Source of the DNA: Stagonosporopsis chrysanthemi
Lineage: Eukaryota; Ascomycota; Dothideomycetes; Pleosporales; Didymellaceae
Reading direction: 5' to 3'
Length of the DNA: 64,000 nucleotides
Assembly: GCA_022560025.1 (NCBI GenBank)
Contig: JAFISE010000034.1
Coordinates: forward strand, 163,761 to 227,760
Shown here in pieces: positions 39,987 to 51,812 of this stretch. The notes under the pieces are model-generated. The model worked only from the letters and a program-made list of their open reading frames with translations. It did not search any database and had not been told where the DNA came from. Position 1 is the first letter of the stretch. Each line of letters starts with the position of its first letter. Made by a program: the position numbers and the translations under genes.

Positions 39987-41834
39987 TCAAACCAGACGAA
40001 TTGTTTGCTCTTGTACGTTCCATTCTAGCCAGTCTTTGCTACCCTCGGCCCCGAGACACTCGTAAAATCCTATTCCGTAGTCGTCAAGGTCGCTCAAATT
40101 TTTGCCAGGAATCGTGGCAGGCCCCAAATAAATAAAATCGTTGATGGACCGAGCCTTTCGCAGGAGGCATGGCGAGGAGCACCCAAAGACGATAGCACAC
40201 AGGTCTCCTTTCCGAGTGACAGCCGGCGCCGTGCCGATGTATCCACGCTCAGTCACAATGACTCTCTTCCCGCTGGTCGCTGACGAGATGAAGCCGTGGA
40301 ACGTGCCCGACTCAAGCCTGAAGTGATCATCCTTATCCCAAACCACTGTATCTCGCTCGTGCTTCTCGGAGAGAAGACGCTCGAACGTATCGATATAGGC
40401 TCTTCGTTCTCGATGCCACGTGTGGAGCTCGCCAATGTAGCCCAGGCTCGTCAGCGTGTCGAAGAAAGGTTCCAACAGATGGGCGCTGTGGTAAGGCGAG
40501 TCAGGAATCGATTCGCGCATCGACTCCCATAACTCGAACAGCACTGCTGGCGTTGTCATGTCACTCTGTAAGGCATCGAAAACAGATCGCACAGAGTCGT
40601 AAATCACCCCATCGACTTCGAGAGTGCTGCCGTCCGCCAGCCTTGGCTTCGCAGCCTGCTGTGCGCGTGATAGCAAAGGAGGATGATTTTCGTCTGTCGA
40701 AACAAAACCGGTGAAGTTATCCTCTGCCTTGCTCCAGTCCGGTGCCCAGCTCATAAACCCCGCTTGCGCTGAGCTTTCATCATGCTTTACGTAGTTTAAG
40801 ATGTCGACATCTTCGGTCGTGCGTACATAATTGATGGCAAAGTCGCGGTAGACCTTCAACGGCGCATCGTTGTAGTTCGGAACAACTTGAAGCTCACGTA
40901 CTGAGTCTTCCGCGAGATCGAGGAAGGCATATATGCGGTCTCGAGAGTCTGTCAGGCTTAGCGCTCTCGCAAAATGTAGATAGTCCAACAAGGAGCATGC
41001 CTTCCAGGAGCCCCATTGGTAGAACACGCGTATTGCGCTCTGGTGTCGAGCCTCGTATGCTTCGAGGTGAGACCTGAAGCGGTCTTCTGCCGGGATGGCG
41101 ATTGACTTGACAGCTCTTCGGTGTCTCCAGACGAGCGCTCGCATAAGATCGTGCCAGAGAAACTCGGTCCGTCCCCACAACACGATAGCTCGTCGTGCAA
41201 GACCTGCTTCCCGGACTACCCAGCCCCTCTGGAACCACGGCTGCTCTATGAGGGTATTGACGGAGATCCATCGTGGATCGTGCAGCACCGGTGCATTGGG
41301 TTCAGAATACGGAAACCGGTCCCATATCACCGAGTCTAGCTCACTGGAACCCATGCTGCATTCCTCGACCTCGTGGCTAATATGTAACAAGCCGTCTTCG
41401 ATCATGCCACGGACGTCTTCGAGTAGAGTGAACACGTTATGCCCATGCTCTTCGCCGGCAGTACCCATGCAGATCAGGACGCGTTCTGCGTTGCGGTAGA
41501 TCTGACCCATCAGCGTCACCTGACGACCTTTCTCCAAAAGGTCTTCCTGGTTGATACAAATCGAGTCCGCCCAGATGTTTCGCGGGGCATCTGGCAACCT
41601 CACCCGCTGCAGCACCTTGTAAAGGCTTGGTATGATTTTCAACACTCTTCCATCGCAGGCAACGTCGCTGTCTCGCTGATTGGTGCCCCAGACATACGAG
41701 ACTGCTTCGTAGCGGGCATCGTCAATGCGCGAGGTGTGGAGGCTGCAACTGAGAGGGTCGTTTCTGCGACCCGGCGAAAGGACAAGATACCGGAATGCAT
41801 CCGCAGGAAGCTCGTCGTACTCGTATGCATCCAT
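39987..41834 (-). CDS. Heterokaryon-incompatibility (HET) domain protein, intact (615 aa)
   Basis: Single-exon ORF. The frame extends two codons further to a GTG, but the first ATG is at 41834 (MDAYEYDELPADAFRYLVL). The HET domain occupies roughly residues 35-200: YEAVSYVWGTNQRDSD, then IWADSICINQEDLLEKGRQV, then LMGQIYRNAERVLICMGT, then WFQRGWVVREAGLA. The C-terminal part includes RVIVTERGYIGTAPAVTRKG and CSSPCLLRKA, the usual closing block of standalone HET proteins. These proteins govern non-self recognition between hyphae. No NACHT/NB-ARC or other partner domain is fused. It lies 9 kb from the broken HET gene, which is not closely similar to it. Confidence 0.9.
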   Translation of the reverse strand: MDAYEYDELPADAFRYLVLSPGRRNDPLSCSLHTSRIDDARYEAVSYVWGTNQRDSDVACDGRVLKIIPSLYKVLQRVRLPDAPRNIWADSICINQEDLLEKGRQVTLMGQIYRNAERVLICMGTAGEEHGHNVFTLLEDVRGMIEDGLLHISHEVEECSMGSSELDSVIWDRFPYSEPNAPVLHDPRWISVNTLIEQPWFQRGWVVREAGLARRAIVLWGRTEFLWHDLMRALVWRHRRAVKSIAIPAEDRFRSHLEAYEARHQSAIRVFYQWGSWKACSLLDYLHFARALSLTDSRDRIYAFLDLAEDSVRELQVVPNYNDAPLKVYRDFAINYVRTTEDVDILNYVKHDESSAQAGFMSWAPDWSKAEDNFTGFVSTDENHPPLLSRAQQAAKPRLADGSTLEVDGVIYDSVRSVFDALQSDMTTPAVLFELWESMRESIPDSPYHSAHLLEPFFDTLTSLGYIGELHTWHRERRAYIDTFERLLSEKHERDTVVWDKDDHFRLESGTFHGFISSATSGKRVIVTERGYIGTAPAVTRKGDLCAIVFGCSSPCLLRKARSINDFIYLGPATIPGKNLSDLDDYGIGFYECLGAEGSKDWLEWNVQEQTIRLV

Positions 41835-42234
41835 GCCCACGAGTTCTACGCTAAAGATGATTGTTCAAGGCAATCAAAGAGATGAAAAATCGTCAGGTCG
41901 GTAGCATTTGACTGTGACGACTTGGATCTTGAGCGGACTGGCTATCGAACTTTCCGCAACAAGCTTCGCCATGCACTGGACAACTTGATGTGTGAGTTGG
42001 AGATGATGTTGGCGAGACGAGAGTGTTTGGGTGTTGGAGATTTGAAGCGCACCGTGCACCTTTCCCAGTTCAGACTAGGCTAGACATATCTTGGAGGGCA
42101 ACCTCTCCTGTGGACGGGAAAGGGCGGCGCGGGAATCTCTCAGAGAAAGTCAGAAAAAGTAAACAAGGTGGTTCCACCATCTAGCTGTGATTTGACAAAG
42201 TCTGCGCTGATCCTCTGTGAAGGCCTGCAGGGAT
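41835..42234. other. Promoter region of the HET gene and 3' flank of the next gene
   Basis: 400 bp with no supported gene or RNA. The sequence is mixed in composition and contains only short ORFs. Confidence 0.4.
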
Positions 42235-42859
42235 TTACAGACAACTTCCTTGCCAACACGAGAGACAACGTCCACCGTGGATGAACAGGTAGACTCCAAA
42301 ATCGCAGTCATCACGTCTGCGCTCAGTGCTTGTGGCGAACAAAAGCGCGCCGGTCTCTGTCAGCCTCCACACGTCCTTTCGGGCCACGCGCACCATGCCT
42401 TCCTCCACCGTCCTCGCCACCAAGCCGCCTTCCTTGTCCTCCAGCCTCACTTGCCGCCCGCTTTGCACCTGGCCCTCCGATCTCAGCCGCAGCAACGAAC
42501 ACATGCTGACCACCTCGATCGCCCCGCAATCCTGCAGGAACTCGTTGCTCACCCTGCTGCTCAATGTGGCCTTGAACGCCACGGCCTCGGCCTTCTTTTG
42601 CTTTTCTCTTGTGCCGCTTTTTGTGCTCTCTCATGTATTCGTCACACCTGTCGTAGTACTCCTGATCGTATGCGTACTGTCCCAGGTCATTCCGACGAAG
42701 CATAACGAATAGAGGGCCCTTGCCATTGGGTACAGCGGCTGCGATTTGTGGTGGACCTGCACCGTCGGGATGCCGAGCATTAACGCGCAATGCTACTTGG
42801 TCAGCGAGGGCACGAGGGTCCTCGGGTTCTGTCGATGACTTGGACTGCTTCGAGCCCAT
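42235..42859 (-). CDS. Small basic hypothetical protein, probably spliced (about 194 aa)
   Basis: The ATG at 42859 begins MGSKQSKSSTEPEDPRAL, a possible N-myristoylation context (MGxxxSK). The unspliced frame continues to 42323 but becomes glycine/arginine-rich with poor third-position GC. The neighbouring frame (to 42235) has strong GC3 and protein-like content (VSNEFLQDCGAIEVVSMCSL, GGLVARTVEEGMVRVARKDV). A 40-bp intron, 42608-42647 (GTGTGA ... CACAAG), would join the two as EYYDR then EKQKKAEAV. It is at the lower size limit, so a frameshift is the alternative. Family unknown. Confidence 0.45.
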
Positions 42860-43234
42860 GGTGTAGAAGTGATGCGATGTCGGCTCACGGTCTGGAGTGG
42901 AGGGATATAGTGCGTTTGTAGAGGTTGTGCATGTGAAGGCCTGGAGACAATCAGTGAATCAGCACGTGGACGTTAATTTTTGTATAATCGTTGTCATTGA
43001 TGATCATAACTAGTATTGATCATAGTATCGTGAAGCTCGTTGGGCTCTTTCCAAAACGCCAGATTGCACCCTTTCAGATCCCGTTTTGCCCGCCCAAAAC
43101 TTTGTCCTAGCAATACCCATGGCGTGGCCAAAGCAACGATGCCAATCCATATCTCAGTATGGAGGCAGTAGACCAAGTATCTTTCCTGCGCAGTAGAGAA
43201 GATCAAATCTCAGGCAGTAGATGAAATATCTTTC
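42860..43234. other. Short intergenic region with no recognised feature
   Basis: AT-richer stretch containing GATCATAACTAGTATTGATCA-like dyad pieces near 42998-43022. No gene is supported. It holds the promoter of the 42.2-42.9 kb gene and the 3' UTR of the nuclear-protein gene. Confidence 0.4.
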
Positions 43235-45105
43235 CTATTCGGCGGAGAAGATGTCGTCGGTGGCATCAGCGAAGCCGTTGCCGTACTGCTCGCTGCCCTC
43301 AGTGCCGAGAAGGCTTGCGAACTCGCCATCACCAATGACCATGCCCTGGAGGTGTCCAGTGCGACAGCCGAAGGGGACTGCAGGCAAGGAAGAGGACTCG
43401 TAGACGCGGCGACGCAGAGCTGGAAGAGAGCCGTTGTCCTGGGAGACGGTGGGCGCCTGGGGACTGTCGACATAGCCCTGGACGCTTCCAGTCTCGTTGT
43501 AAGTAGGCGAGGCAGTCTCAACTTCTTTCTTCACGTTAGTAGTGTTCTGGAGCGCACTCGACCTGGTCTTGCGCGACGGCTTCTTCCACTTGTATGGGCG
43601 GGCCATACCTTGACGGTCTTCACTCTTGTAGGCACGACCAACCGTGACGACGCGGGAGTTGACCTTGCGGAGTCTGTTAGCTTCAGGTTCTTGAGATGCT
43701 CCAGACGCGGCGTATTTGCTCTTGCGCGTCCACGCCATTCTGAGGCTGGGAATATTATAGCCTCCGGCAATTTGCTTGAGGCGGAGCTTGAGGAGAGCCT
43801 GCTGCAGGGCGCCGGCAGTGCACGTCTCCCCAACGACCCGAGCAGCTTGGTCAAAGGGGATGTTGACCCCAGTCTCTCCACAAGCCCAGATAATGCCGAG
43901 CAACACATTCTTCCAGTCGTCATCAGTCCACTTCAAGAGCTTTGCTCGTGGCTGGCGTGGCTTGCGTGGCGCGCCGTCCTTGTTCAACTTAGGCAACTTG
44001 CGCGGAGGCCCGTCTTCGAAATCGCTCGCCGCGAAATCACTCTCCTCCAGGGGGGAAGCACTCACTGGGTTCTGGTGATGAACAACTCCTCGAGCAGAGT
44101 CCTCGTGAGACTGATCAGACTGGTTGCCACCGAGTCCTGCAGCGAAACGGCCAGCATCGTGGGGATGACCCGGATCGAAGTCGCCGTGGTAGGTCAAGCC
44201 GTTGTAGTCGTTGAAGGCCGAGCCACCGCCGCCGTTGTGGATCGAGCGACCACCACCAAAGTAGGGCTGGCTAGGATCTTCGTAGTAGATCTGGTGACCG
44301 CCACCGTGGTTGAGCTCGTCAACGTCATTGTACTCAGTGTTGTCGAAGCTGCCGTGGACGTTCTGGCCAGCCGTGTCCGAGTAGAAGTAGCTGGTGCCTT
44401 CAGGATAGGCTGAGTGACCTGCGGCAACGTGGTCGGCAACCAGAGTATCACCAGACAAGGCGTGACCGAGGTCGAAGTTGCCTGGCATGCCATAGTCGGT
44501 AGGAAAGCCGCCGGTGGGCTGGGCTTGCTGGTTGAAGTGGGCAGTACGGTTGTAGGCAGCGTTGGCAGCGAACTCGAAGCCATTGAACGGCTCGCGGAAG
44601 TCAATGTCTTCCATGCCGGCAGCTCCAGGAGCATCGACTTGAGACATCTCGTGGGAGGACTGCGGGTTAGTGGTCTCCTCACGCTTACGCTTTTGTTCAG
44701 GAGTCTCCACTTTCTTGGGGAAGGCTTTGAAGTAGCCCTCCATGCTTGCAGCTTGGGCAGCATCGAACTGAGACAGCTCGTAGAGTGACTCCATCTTGGC
44801 AATCTCCTTGCGCTTGCGCTTCTGCTCGGCCGTCTCCTTCTGCTTGACGAACCCCTCGGTGCTGGTACGTGGGGAAGGCGGAGCACGAGACTCGCGCGAC
44901 TCGGTGTGGACCTCGTCCCAAGTCTTGACCTGCACGCTGTCTGAAGTTAGTGATCTGGGCCAAACATAGCAGGCGCGGGTCATTACCTATAGGTAGGCGC
45001 CAGTGGCACGGGCGGCTGTGGACCAGCTTCCTTGAAAAGACGAGACTGCGTTATTGTCAGTAATTGTTATTGGAATGGCAGGGTAGGGGAGAGAGCAACC
45101 AGCAT
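43235..45105 (-). CDS. Low-complexity nuclear protein with internal repeat and helical DNA-binding-like module
   Basis: The main exon 44936-43235 is joined through a 50-bp intron (44937-44986; GTAATG donor, CACTAAC branch, GACAG acceptor) to an exon at 45045-44987 (SRLFKEAGPQPPVPLAP). That exon needs a start codon. A two-codon exon ATG CTG at 45105-45100 with a GTTGCT donor and 54-bp intron would provide it, giving 588 aa, but this part is weak. Near the N-terminus a ~31-residue unit is duplicated (EQKRKRKEIAKMESLYELSQ versus EQKRKREETTNPQSSHEMSQ). The middle is G/N/D/Y-rich. Near residue 350 lies LKWTDDDWKNVLLGIIWACG followed by a helix-rich region that resembles Myb-like or winged modules in fungal regulators. 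KKPSRKTR supplies an NLS. Function unknown. Confidence 0.62.
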
Positions 45106-46162
45106 CCTCGTTGAGATGTGTCGTAGACAGAGAATGGGTGTGGAGAGTAGACCAAAATTGACAAGAAAAGTGCGTTGAAAGTGCAAAAGACGTACCTCCA
45201 AACGCACAATGCGAAGGTGAATCAGTTAGGTCACGGGAAAAAGCAGGGACCGCGTTGGGGGTAAACACCAGAGCGGCAACCAATCTGCTTCCCCGAAGTG
45301 GGCACGGCCACGCTGGCAACGAGCCCTCGCTTTGAGTACCCGTACCAAAGATTGGCCGTCAAGATTACGTCAACCTGCTCCTCAGGCTACGATCTCAACG
45401 TGAAGGGCACTCTGAAGCGCCTCAGCAAGCTTGAATAGGCAACGGCTCTCTCGTCGACCTGCCTGAACTTGCTCCTGTGGGGCGGACTGGGGTCAGGCGT
45501 GCGGAGGCAGCTAGCGTGGCGGGAAAGGCAGGAGCAAGGGTCGTACGCACGTGTGCACTCAACGCAGAAGTGCTTACGCAAGGTCCGTCGAAACGCTGCA
45601 AATGCGTCAAAGACTAGTGTCTGCGTCGACTCGCACCAGACTTTTGGGAGGACAATGCAGCTGTCTGAACGAGCAAACTGCACACTGTCAGAACAGCCAC
45701 AAGCGTAGAACGTCTGGAGAGCCTACCGTTGACGTGGGGCTTGCGGCGGCCTACAGCAATTGCTAGCGCGATCGCTCTTGATAGACGATGTTGAGGTGAG
45801 AGATGTGGCGTCGATCTGAGCACTCGTAGCTGCCAACGAAGCAATGACGTGTGCTCCTGCAAGAGAGCTCTCGAGTTGACTTGTGGCAAAGAGCGTAGGA
45901 TCGACAACTGATGTGTCAATATATAGGTGGAGGTGCTGGTCTGTGTCACGTGCGGGACCTATTCACTGCGGATATCGGCGCGAGGTGCGGGTCCAGTCAG
46001 ATCGGCGCAACACTAAGGATTCTAGAGCTGTGGTAGCCTGAACGTGATACGTGGCGACCGCGTCAGGGCTCCGATTGCCGGCCTTATATGTTGTGCAGTA
46101 TAGAGGCGCCGTCTTGAAGAAGCCGATTTTCGGCGTGATAAGGGGCCTCAGGGCATGGCAAT
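45106..46162. other. Upstream region of the nuclear-protein gene; no further gene
   Basis: It contains a strong donor (GGAG then GTACGT near 45194 on the minus strand) that could begin a 5' UTR intron of the adjacent gene, and a TATATA motif near 45918. ORFs here do not look coding. Confidence 0.4.
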
Positions 46163-46416
46163 TCATGTGTCTTGCGGATGATTCGATTGGGCAGATGTGT
46201 GGTTGTCCATACCAAGATATCGTGGAGGTCCGACCAGGATCATGCACTTGCCGGGAAAAACTGCAGAAAGAGACAGGATCAAGTGAAGGTTCCGCTTCGA
46301 CAGGTAGACTGGTGATGTAGAAAGAGAAAGGATTGAGATACGCAGGAAGGACCAAACATGCAGAACGATGGAAGAGAGAGAGCGACTCGCAACGTTAAGA
46401 AAGTACACGCACAAAC

Positions 46417-46744
46417 CTACCAGAGCATTATGCATAGGAAGTAATGGCTGGAAATTGTACGCCTTCGTGAGACAGTGGCAGCAAAGACCGGACCAGAGAT
46501 TAAACAGCTCGCCGGTCCCACGGGACACATTGAGATACCGACATGCTTGACACGGCAGGTCTCGGGGTCCTTCAGAACATCTGGTGGTTGTGGTGCATCG
46601 GTGTAGGAAAGGTACATGCCTCTGGCTGGTAGGATCCTGGTCCTCGATATAAGAATGCCGCTCGGAGTGTTCTGTGGCGACTTTGTCCTTTGCTAGGATA
46701 GAAAGGAAAAACGCGAGGCAGTAAATATGCCAGTCCGCATTCAT
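46417..46744 (-). CDS. Doubtful small secreted cysteine-rich protein candidate
   Basis: An in-frame ATG on the minus strand near 46742 starts MNADWHIYCLAFFLSILA, which resembles a signal peptide. The following ~90 codons are cysteine-containing (CSEGPRDLPCQACRY, SGLCCHCLTKAY) and reach a consensus donor GTAGGT near 46425. The enclosing ORF begins well upstream and continues into unlikely sequence, and another frame over the same bases is equally open. It is listed only as a possibility. Confidence 0.2.
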
Positions 46745-46924
46745 GGTGCGCAACGATACCTCTGTCGAGCGCTGAGAACGTCCGGCCATCTTAGTCAACT
46801 TGCTCCTCCACGAAGGCCTTACCGACATACAGACAGGGAGTAAGATTGTGTTGTGATGCAGTTGGGCAAGGGTGAGAACACCGGACGGCCACCCATATCT
46901 CTTCAGCCAACTTACCGAACTCAC

Positions 46925-49900
46925 CTAGCAACACTACAGCGTACAGATGCCCTGCCCTAGTTCTAAACAGGCTCAATGGACTTTAACTGTGAAAGCTGCT
47001 GGCAGCGTGAAGGACGTTGACGATTTGCGGTTTGCCCTCGTACTAAGCTGTGCTGTGCCGACTCCATACCTTGACGAATCGCCAGCGGCTATCCTATGTT
47101 GCGAGCTGTACTGTAGTCCGGACGCTGGGATGCACCGGAGGGGCCGATAAGTGTCGAGGTCTCTGGCTTGAGGAAAGCCGTCACGGGGCGCGCATGACGC
47201 GTTGGCAGAGGGTTCAATCAACATGCTTCACCGATGCATGTACCCCTTACGTTTGATGGTGCTCAGCTGCTGTGTAGGAATATCCAGGCGGTTGTGCGAG
47301 TCTGTGGACAATCTGCGTTGTTTAGCTTGAGGAGGTTGAGTTGTGTGGTGCAAATAAGGTTGGAGGGGCTGGACTGCGCGGAGAACGGGCAGGGGAGCGG
47401 TAGCTTGGCACGTTCGGAACCAAATTCACATTAGAACTATAACCCTGGCACTACACTAGCTGAGATTCGGGTACGCTTGCTACTATGGATCTGTGCAGAT
47501 GTCAGTCCCTATCCGCATAAGATCAGGAGCAACGATGGTTGTGCTTACCTGGACCTTGACCTGACAATCGTGCATCCTTGTCGATTTAACTCCCTACGTG
47601 CATTTCTTGTGATCCGCTCTCATCCATGAAGTCTCTGCAGCCCCCTCCTGTTCTGCGTTTGCATGTTGTGTGCCACACCGTGGTTCGAGCTTCACCGGCT
47701 GCAATCCTTTTTCGAGGGCTCCTGAAACAGCTCGAGGCGGATCCTTCCTATCGTGCAGTCTTCCGTGATGATTGCATGCATCGGGTGTGCACCTCGTCCA
47801 TCATTGAGATCGTTGTTAGCGGTTCTAGGGTTGCGGCTCCTTGTGGTGCTGTGGGTAGGGCTTGGTACATGGTGTTCCTCCGAGCCATTACCCCCTCAAC
47901 TTTTCTGCGCCTCGACTCTTTTGACCCATCGACAAGTCACCCACGCACCTCCTCCGTTGCACGTAACATGCCAGTATACGATGCTCGGCTTCAAACTTGA
48001 TGATCCTTGATGGAAGGAGCCGCCGTTTACCGTTCCAGCTTCCTGAGGCGCGAGGCTCTTGCGCCGCGCGCAATGCCTCTTTCTCCACCCCGACCCGAAG
48101 CATCGACCTCCACACGACAACTCGGCCGGCATTCGACTCTTCGATCGAGTATCGTTCTCGTAGAGTCTACACGAAGGCTTGAGAGACATCCATGCCCCTC
48201 TTACTTGGGTCGCTGTGTAGGCGCAGCGATTCGGCTGCCTTGACGCCCACCACCCCGCCGCACGATCGGACAGCAAAGCAGGAGCCTGCAGGCTGGAGCA
48301 GAAGCCACAAGGAGTGTCCTGTCATAGGAGTTGCTGCGAAAACTGGACGAGCTATCGCCTCGAGCGCGGTCTTTGCAACCATGGTCCTGCGTGCGTTGCG
48401 GGGCTGGAAACACACGGAACTTATCTGCATACGCCCTCAGCTGAGTCGGCAGCAGCTGCGTACTGCCCCAAGCTAACCGGTTATGACTGCAGGGCTTCGT
48501 ACGATCTGTGGGACACCCACTGCTGCGCCCAGGCACATGTTTCGGCGTGCATGGCTTGGCGTACAGGTATACCTCAATCGAGAATCCGGGTAACACCAGT
48601 AGCGGACATGTGCGATGCCAGCCCCAACGACTCTGTCATGTACGGATAGCCACATGATACATCGCCATTCCTAAGTACGCTTCGATTAGCTGCGGCGGTT
48701 GGCATACAGAGTAAAGCTGCTGTCGAGCGATGACTGGAGGAGACACTCTCACTCAACAAACATGCAGGATGTACGCCAACACGTCAAAGAACACTGACGG
48801 ATGGAGAAAATCGGATCCCAGCAGAGATTGCGAAGAACTGGCCAAGTTCTATAGTGACGCCCACATAGCTGGCTGCTGGAAACTTTCAAAGCCACTAAGC
48901 AATCTCATGCCAGCAACGACGAGAAGAGGCTGATGTCGACACCCTCCGCCCAGCCAAGTACCAGCACAACCTGAGCGATGTCAAGGTCACGCTATCAAGG
49001 ACGTTCAATTGCATTGAGGCAATCGTCTCTGCTCCTCGGCCGCCTCGACAAGATTCGACATTCTGAAGTCATCGTGCGTTGTGCGTACCAGTAAGGCTGC
49101 TCGTTCGATCGCAATGCCCGGTAGCATCTTGGCATTCAACAAACACCTGCTCAAGCCCTTGCCATTGTCAGGTCGAATACTGTTCTTCTGATCGATGCGG
49201 AAAGTTGTGAGCGTGGCCCCGTGGCCTTCGGCTGCGATATCAGGTGTCATCTGGAGACTAGGACCGGGACGCTACAGCCACCCAAAGGTGGGGATCCATG
49301 GCCTTGGTTCCCGACGACGCCATCTCTCGAAACATGCTATGCAAAGGAGTGTAGGCACTGGCGTACCAGTATCGGAGAGTCGAGTTGCCGCATTCCTTTC
49401 ATGAGCTCCAGGTTATGTCGTCTGAAGACACCCGTCCTGGAATTTCGAAGCCAAGGATTGATGAGGCTGCCCACTCGCCGAGCCTGTCGGCCCCCAGCTC
49501 GCTTGTATTTCTCGATACTGTGTACCTTGCATTGGCTCTCGTGCCTGATGTCGATCATCGCCTTTGGATTCCTGTGGAACCTGTCCGAGTGCTCGGCATA
49601 ATGACTGCCTTCGAGGGCATACCGAGGTCAATGCCGAATGTTCCCGTTTGAATCCAAGCTCTTTCGCCATGGTTGCGGCCTTGCTGCCCCTCTTCAAGCC
49701 AGCATGGCGATCGATGTCTTCATGGCGCCCAAAGTGCATCTTCCCCGCTGTGTTCGACCTCCCTTTGTGGGCTGCCTCCGTGGAAGCGATCTCAGCCCCT
49801 CTCTTAGCTCTTGAGATGTGCTTGCGAAGCAAAGGACTATCCGACATCCGTCCTGCGGTTGTGAGCTGTCGCCGCTTGTGTTTGCTTGCTGGAATCGTAC

Positions 49901-51812
49901 GATCCGACTCCCTGCTTGAGACAGCGGACTTTCAGAACATTGTCTGTGTGCGACCGACTCGATACTTGCGCAATGGTCTGCGCTGGCTCGCTGGTGAGCA
50001 CAAGAGTTTCAGCCGAAGGTCGTGCATCCTGAGAATGGTCTGGCGCCTGCCGTCAGAGCGTTTGTATACGATGCCGGCCGCTGAAGGGTAGGATGATTTG
50101 TCAAATGCCCTACCGTATCTCTGACTTGCGCCTGCATGGTGCATGGCGTTGGGGTGACGAAGCAGCTTCACGCCTTGCGGCTGCGCGGAGGCTGCGGGGA
50201 TGCCGTGAGCAAGGCCTTGAAGCTCAGCGATGTGCACCGACGTGTTCTTGATCTGTCTCTGCAGTCTGCCACTGCAGAACTCCTAGCAATACCAGGGGCT
50301 GAGACGTGTCGTTCGTGAAGCTAGCTGTGAGGAAGGCAAGCTCGGAAGACCTGCGAAATGGCTGCGAGGGTGCGTCAAGACTGCCATCAAGATAAACGAC
50401 CCAACAAGCTCAGCAATCACCGGTGCAGGTACCTTGAGTGTTCTTGCCATGTTCCGTCGTCGTCAAGATGGTTCGTGGCGTTGTCGTGGTGTTGTGGTAT
50501 GTCGAGGGTCTGTCGAGAGATCCCGCTGCCGGACCTCAACACCACGAGTAGCGCCAACGCACGGGACAGAGTATGGTTCGCAACGCAGTGTCGCTTTTGG
50601 TGCACTGGTTCTTCGAATAGCTGCCTTGTCGGCCAGACATTCGTGGGCAAGGTGAATCGTGGGCCGCAGGGTGCGGAGTTCATGGAGCAAACTTGTCTTG
50701 ACTTGCAGCAAACAAGGCCGCCGACAGACTTGGTCCACATGGGCTACAGTGCAACTCACTCTCCTCAAGACACGCCAGGAGGTTCACATGCTGGGGATCT
50801 TCCCTAGATAACAAGTGGTTGTTCCGGAAAGCACCTCAATTCTTGGTCAAAGTACGACTGGATACTATGCAACCGGCTGGCCTCTGGTATGGTTTGCCTG
50901 AGCGAACCCAGCATCAAACCCATGGTGCCGATGAGCCATTTGGTCCCTCCTATGTGGCAGACTACATGGCCGGCTCGTACAAGCGTGCTGGATAGCCGTT
51001 GTACCCATGGCGTGGTTATCACGTTCAGCGAGAAGTTCGACCCACACCGCCACCACAACAATGCTGGATGTACTATCGCCGACACCTGGAGACTGTCAAC
51101 CTCCCCGCCAACTCTTTGTTTGTTGGGCTATATATTTGTCTAATTTGCTACGTATTCTTGCCAGTGGTAGGGGTAGCGCCCGCCGCTTGGCCGTGTGGAC
51201 TTTGGCTAACGTTCATACAGGACACAAATAAACACAAGTTCGATTCCCAGCGGGATCGACGAGGGTCCCAGGTCCTCCCCGTCACCTTCGGGTGGGCGGG
51301 AAAACTTTTTTCTTTTTTTGTCGTCGCTCACTGGATCGTAGTCCCTTTGCCAACGCTTCAGATCCACAAACGCAAGTGTCACAGATTCACACCCTTTGGC
51401 TCTCGAAATGCATCGTTGAGCGTCATTTTTGTTGTAGAATCTGCATGAGAAGCGATGCCAGCGAGTTCGTGCTAGCTTGCTCATCTCCAGATCTGCTTGC
51501 CCACTCGGACCGCAGCGACATACTTTTGGAGCAGACAACAGCTTCAATCTTGATCACAAAGTGCAGAGTCAGTGCAGGGTAACCTTGTTTGAATGGCGTA
51601 AATCTACGTAACACTACAAGTGCGAGTTCGCACCGCTTATGCAGATGACTTCAGCTGCGCCAGGCCATTTGTCACATCCAACCCAGGAATCAGTAAGCAG
51701 AAGAGTTTTAAGTCGGCAATGTGCCATCCTCCATCAACATCCTTGCGTCCATATCAACGATTGATACACCACTCTCGCTGCGATGAATTTGCCAGCGAAA
51801 CCGTCCGCTGTT
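46925..51812. other. Gene-poor region, about 5 kb, without supported genes
   Basis: GC content remains near genome average, but ORFs are short, overlapping and without coherent domains or linked splice sites. The minus-strand ORF 49005-49250 (ATLTTFRIDQKNSIRPDNGK) and the 50417-50740 minus ORF are the most protein-like and may be remnants. I could not place them in a family. No tRNA, rRNA or transposon structure was recognised. Confidence 0.45.

Noticed and set aside
43352..44413. 353-aa plus-strand ORF
   Set aside because: Antisense to the low-complexity nuclear-protein gene; valine/leucine/arginine-rich mirror of GAC/AAC/CGC codons.
46163..46924. 253-aa minus-strand ORF as a whole
   Set aside because: No coherent domain; the upstream and downstream thirds look random. 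Only the signal-peptide-like middle is kept as a doubtful candidate.
49413..50091. Overlapping 144-aa minus and 175-aa plus ORFs
   Set aside because: Neither shows a domain or splice-linked continuation.
51170..51262. tRNA-like B box (GTTCGATTCC) with a GTGGTAGGGGTAG upstream
   Set aside because: No matching acceptor, D- or T-stem pairing could be built, so not a tRNA.
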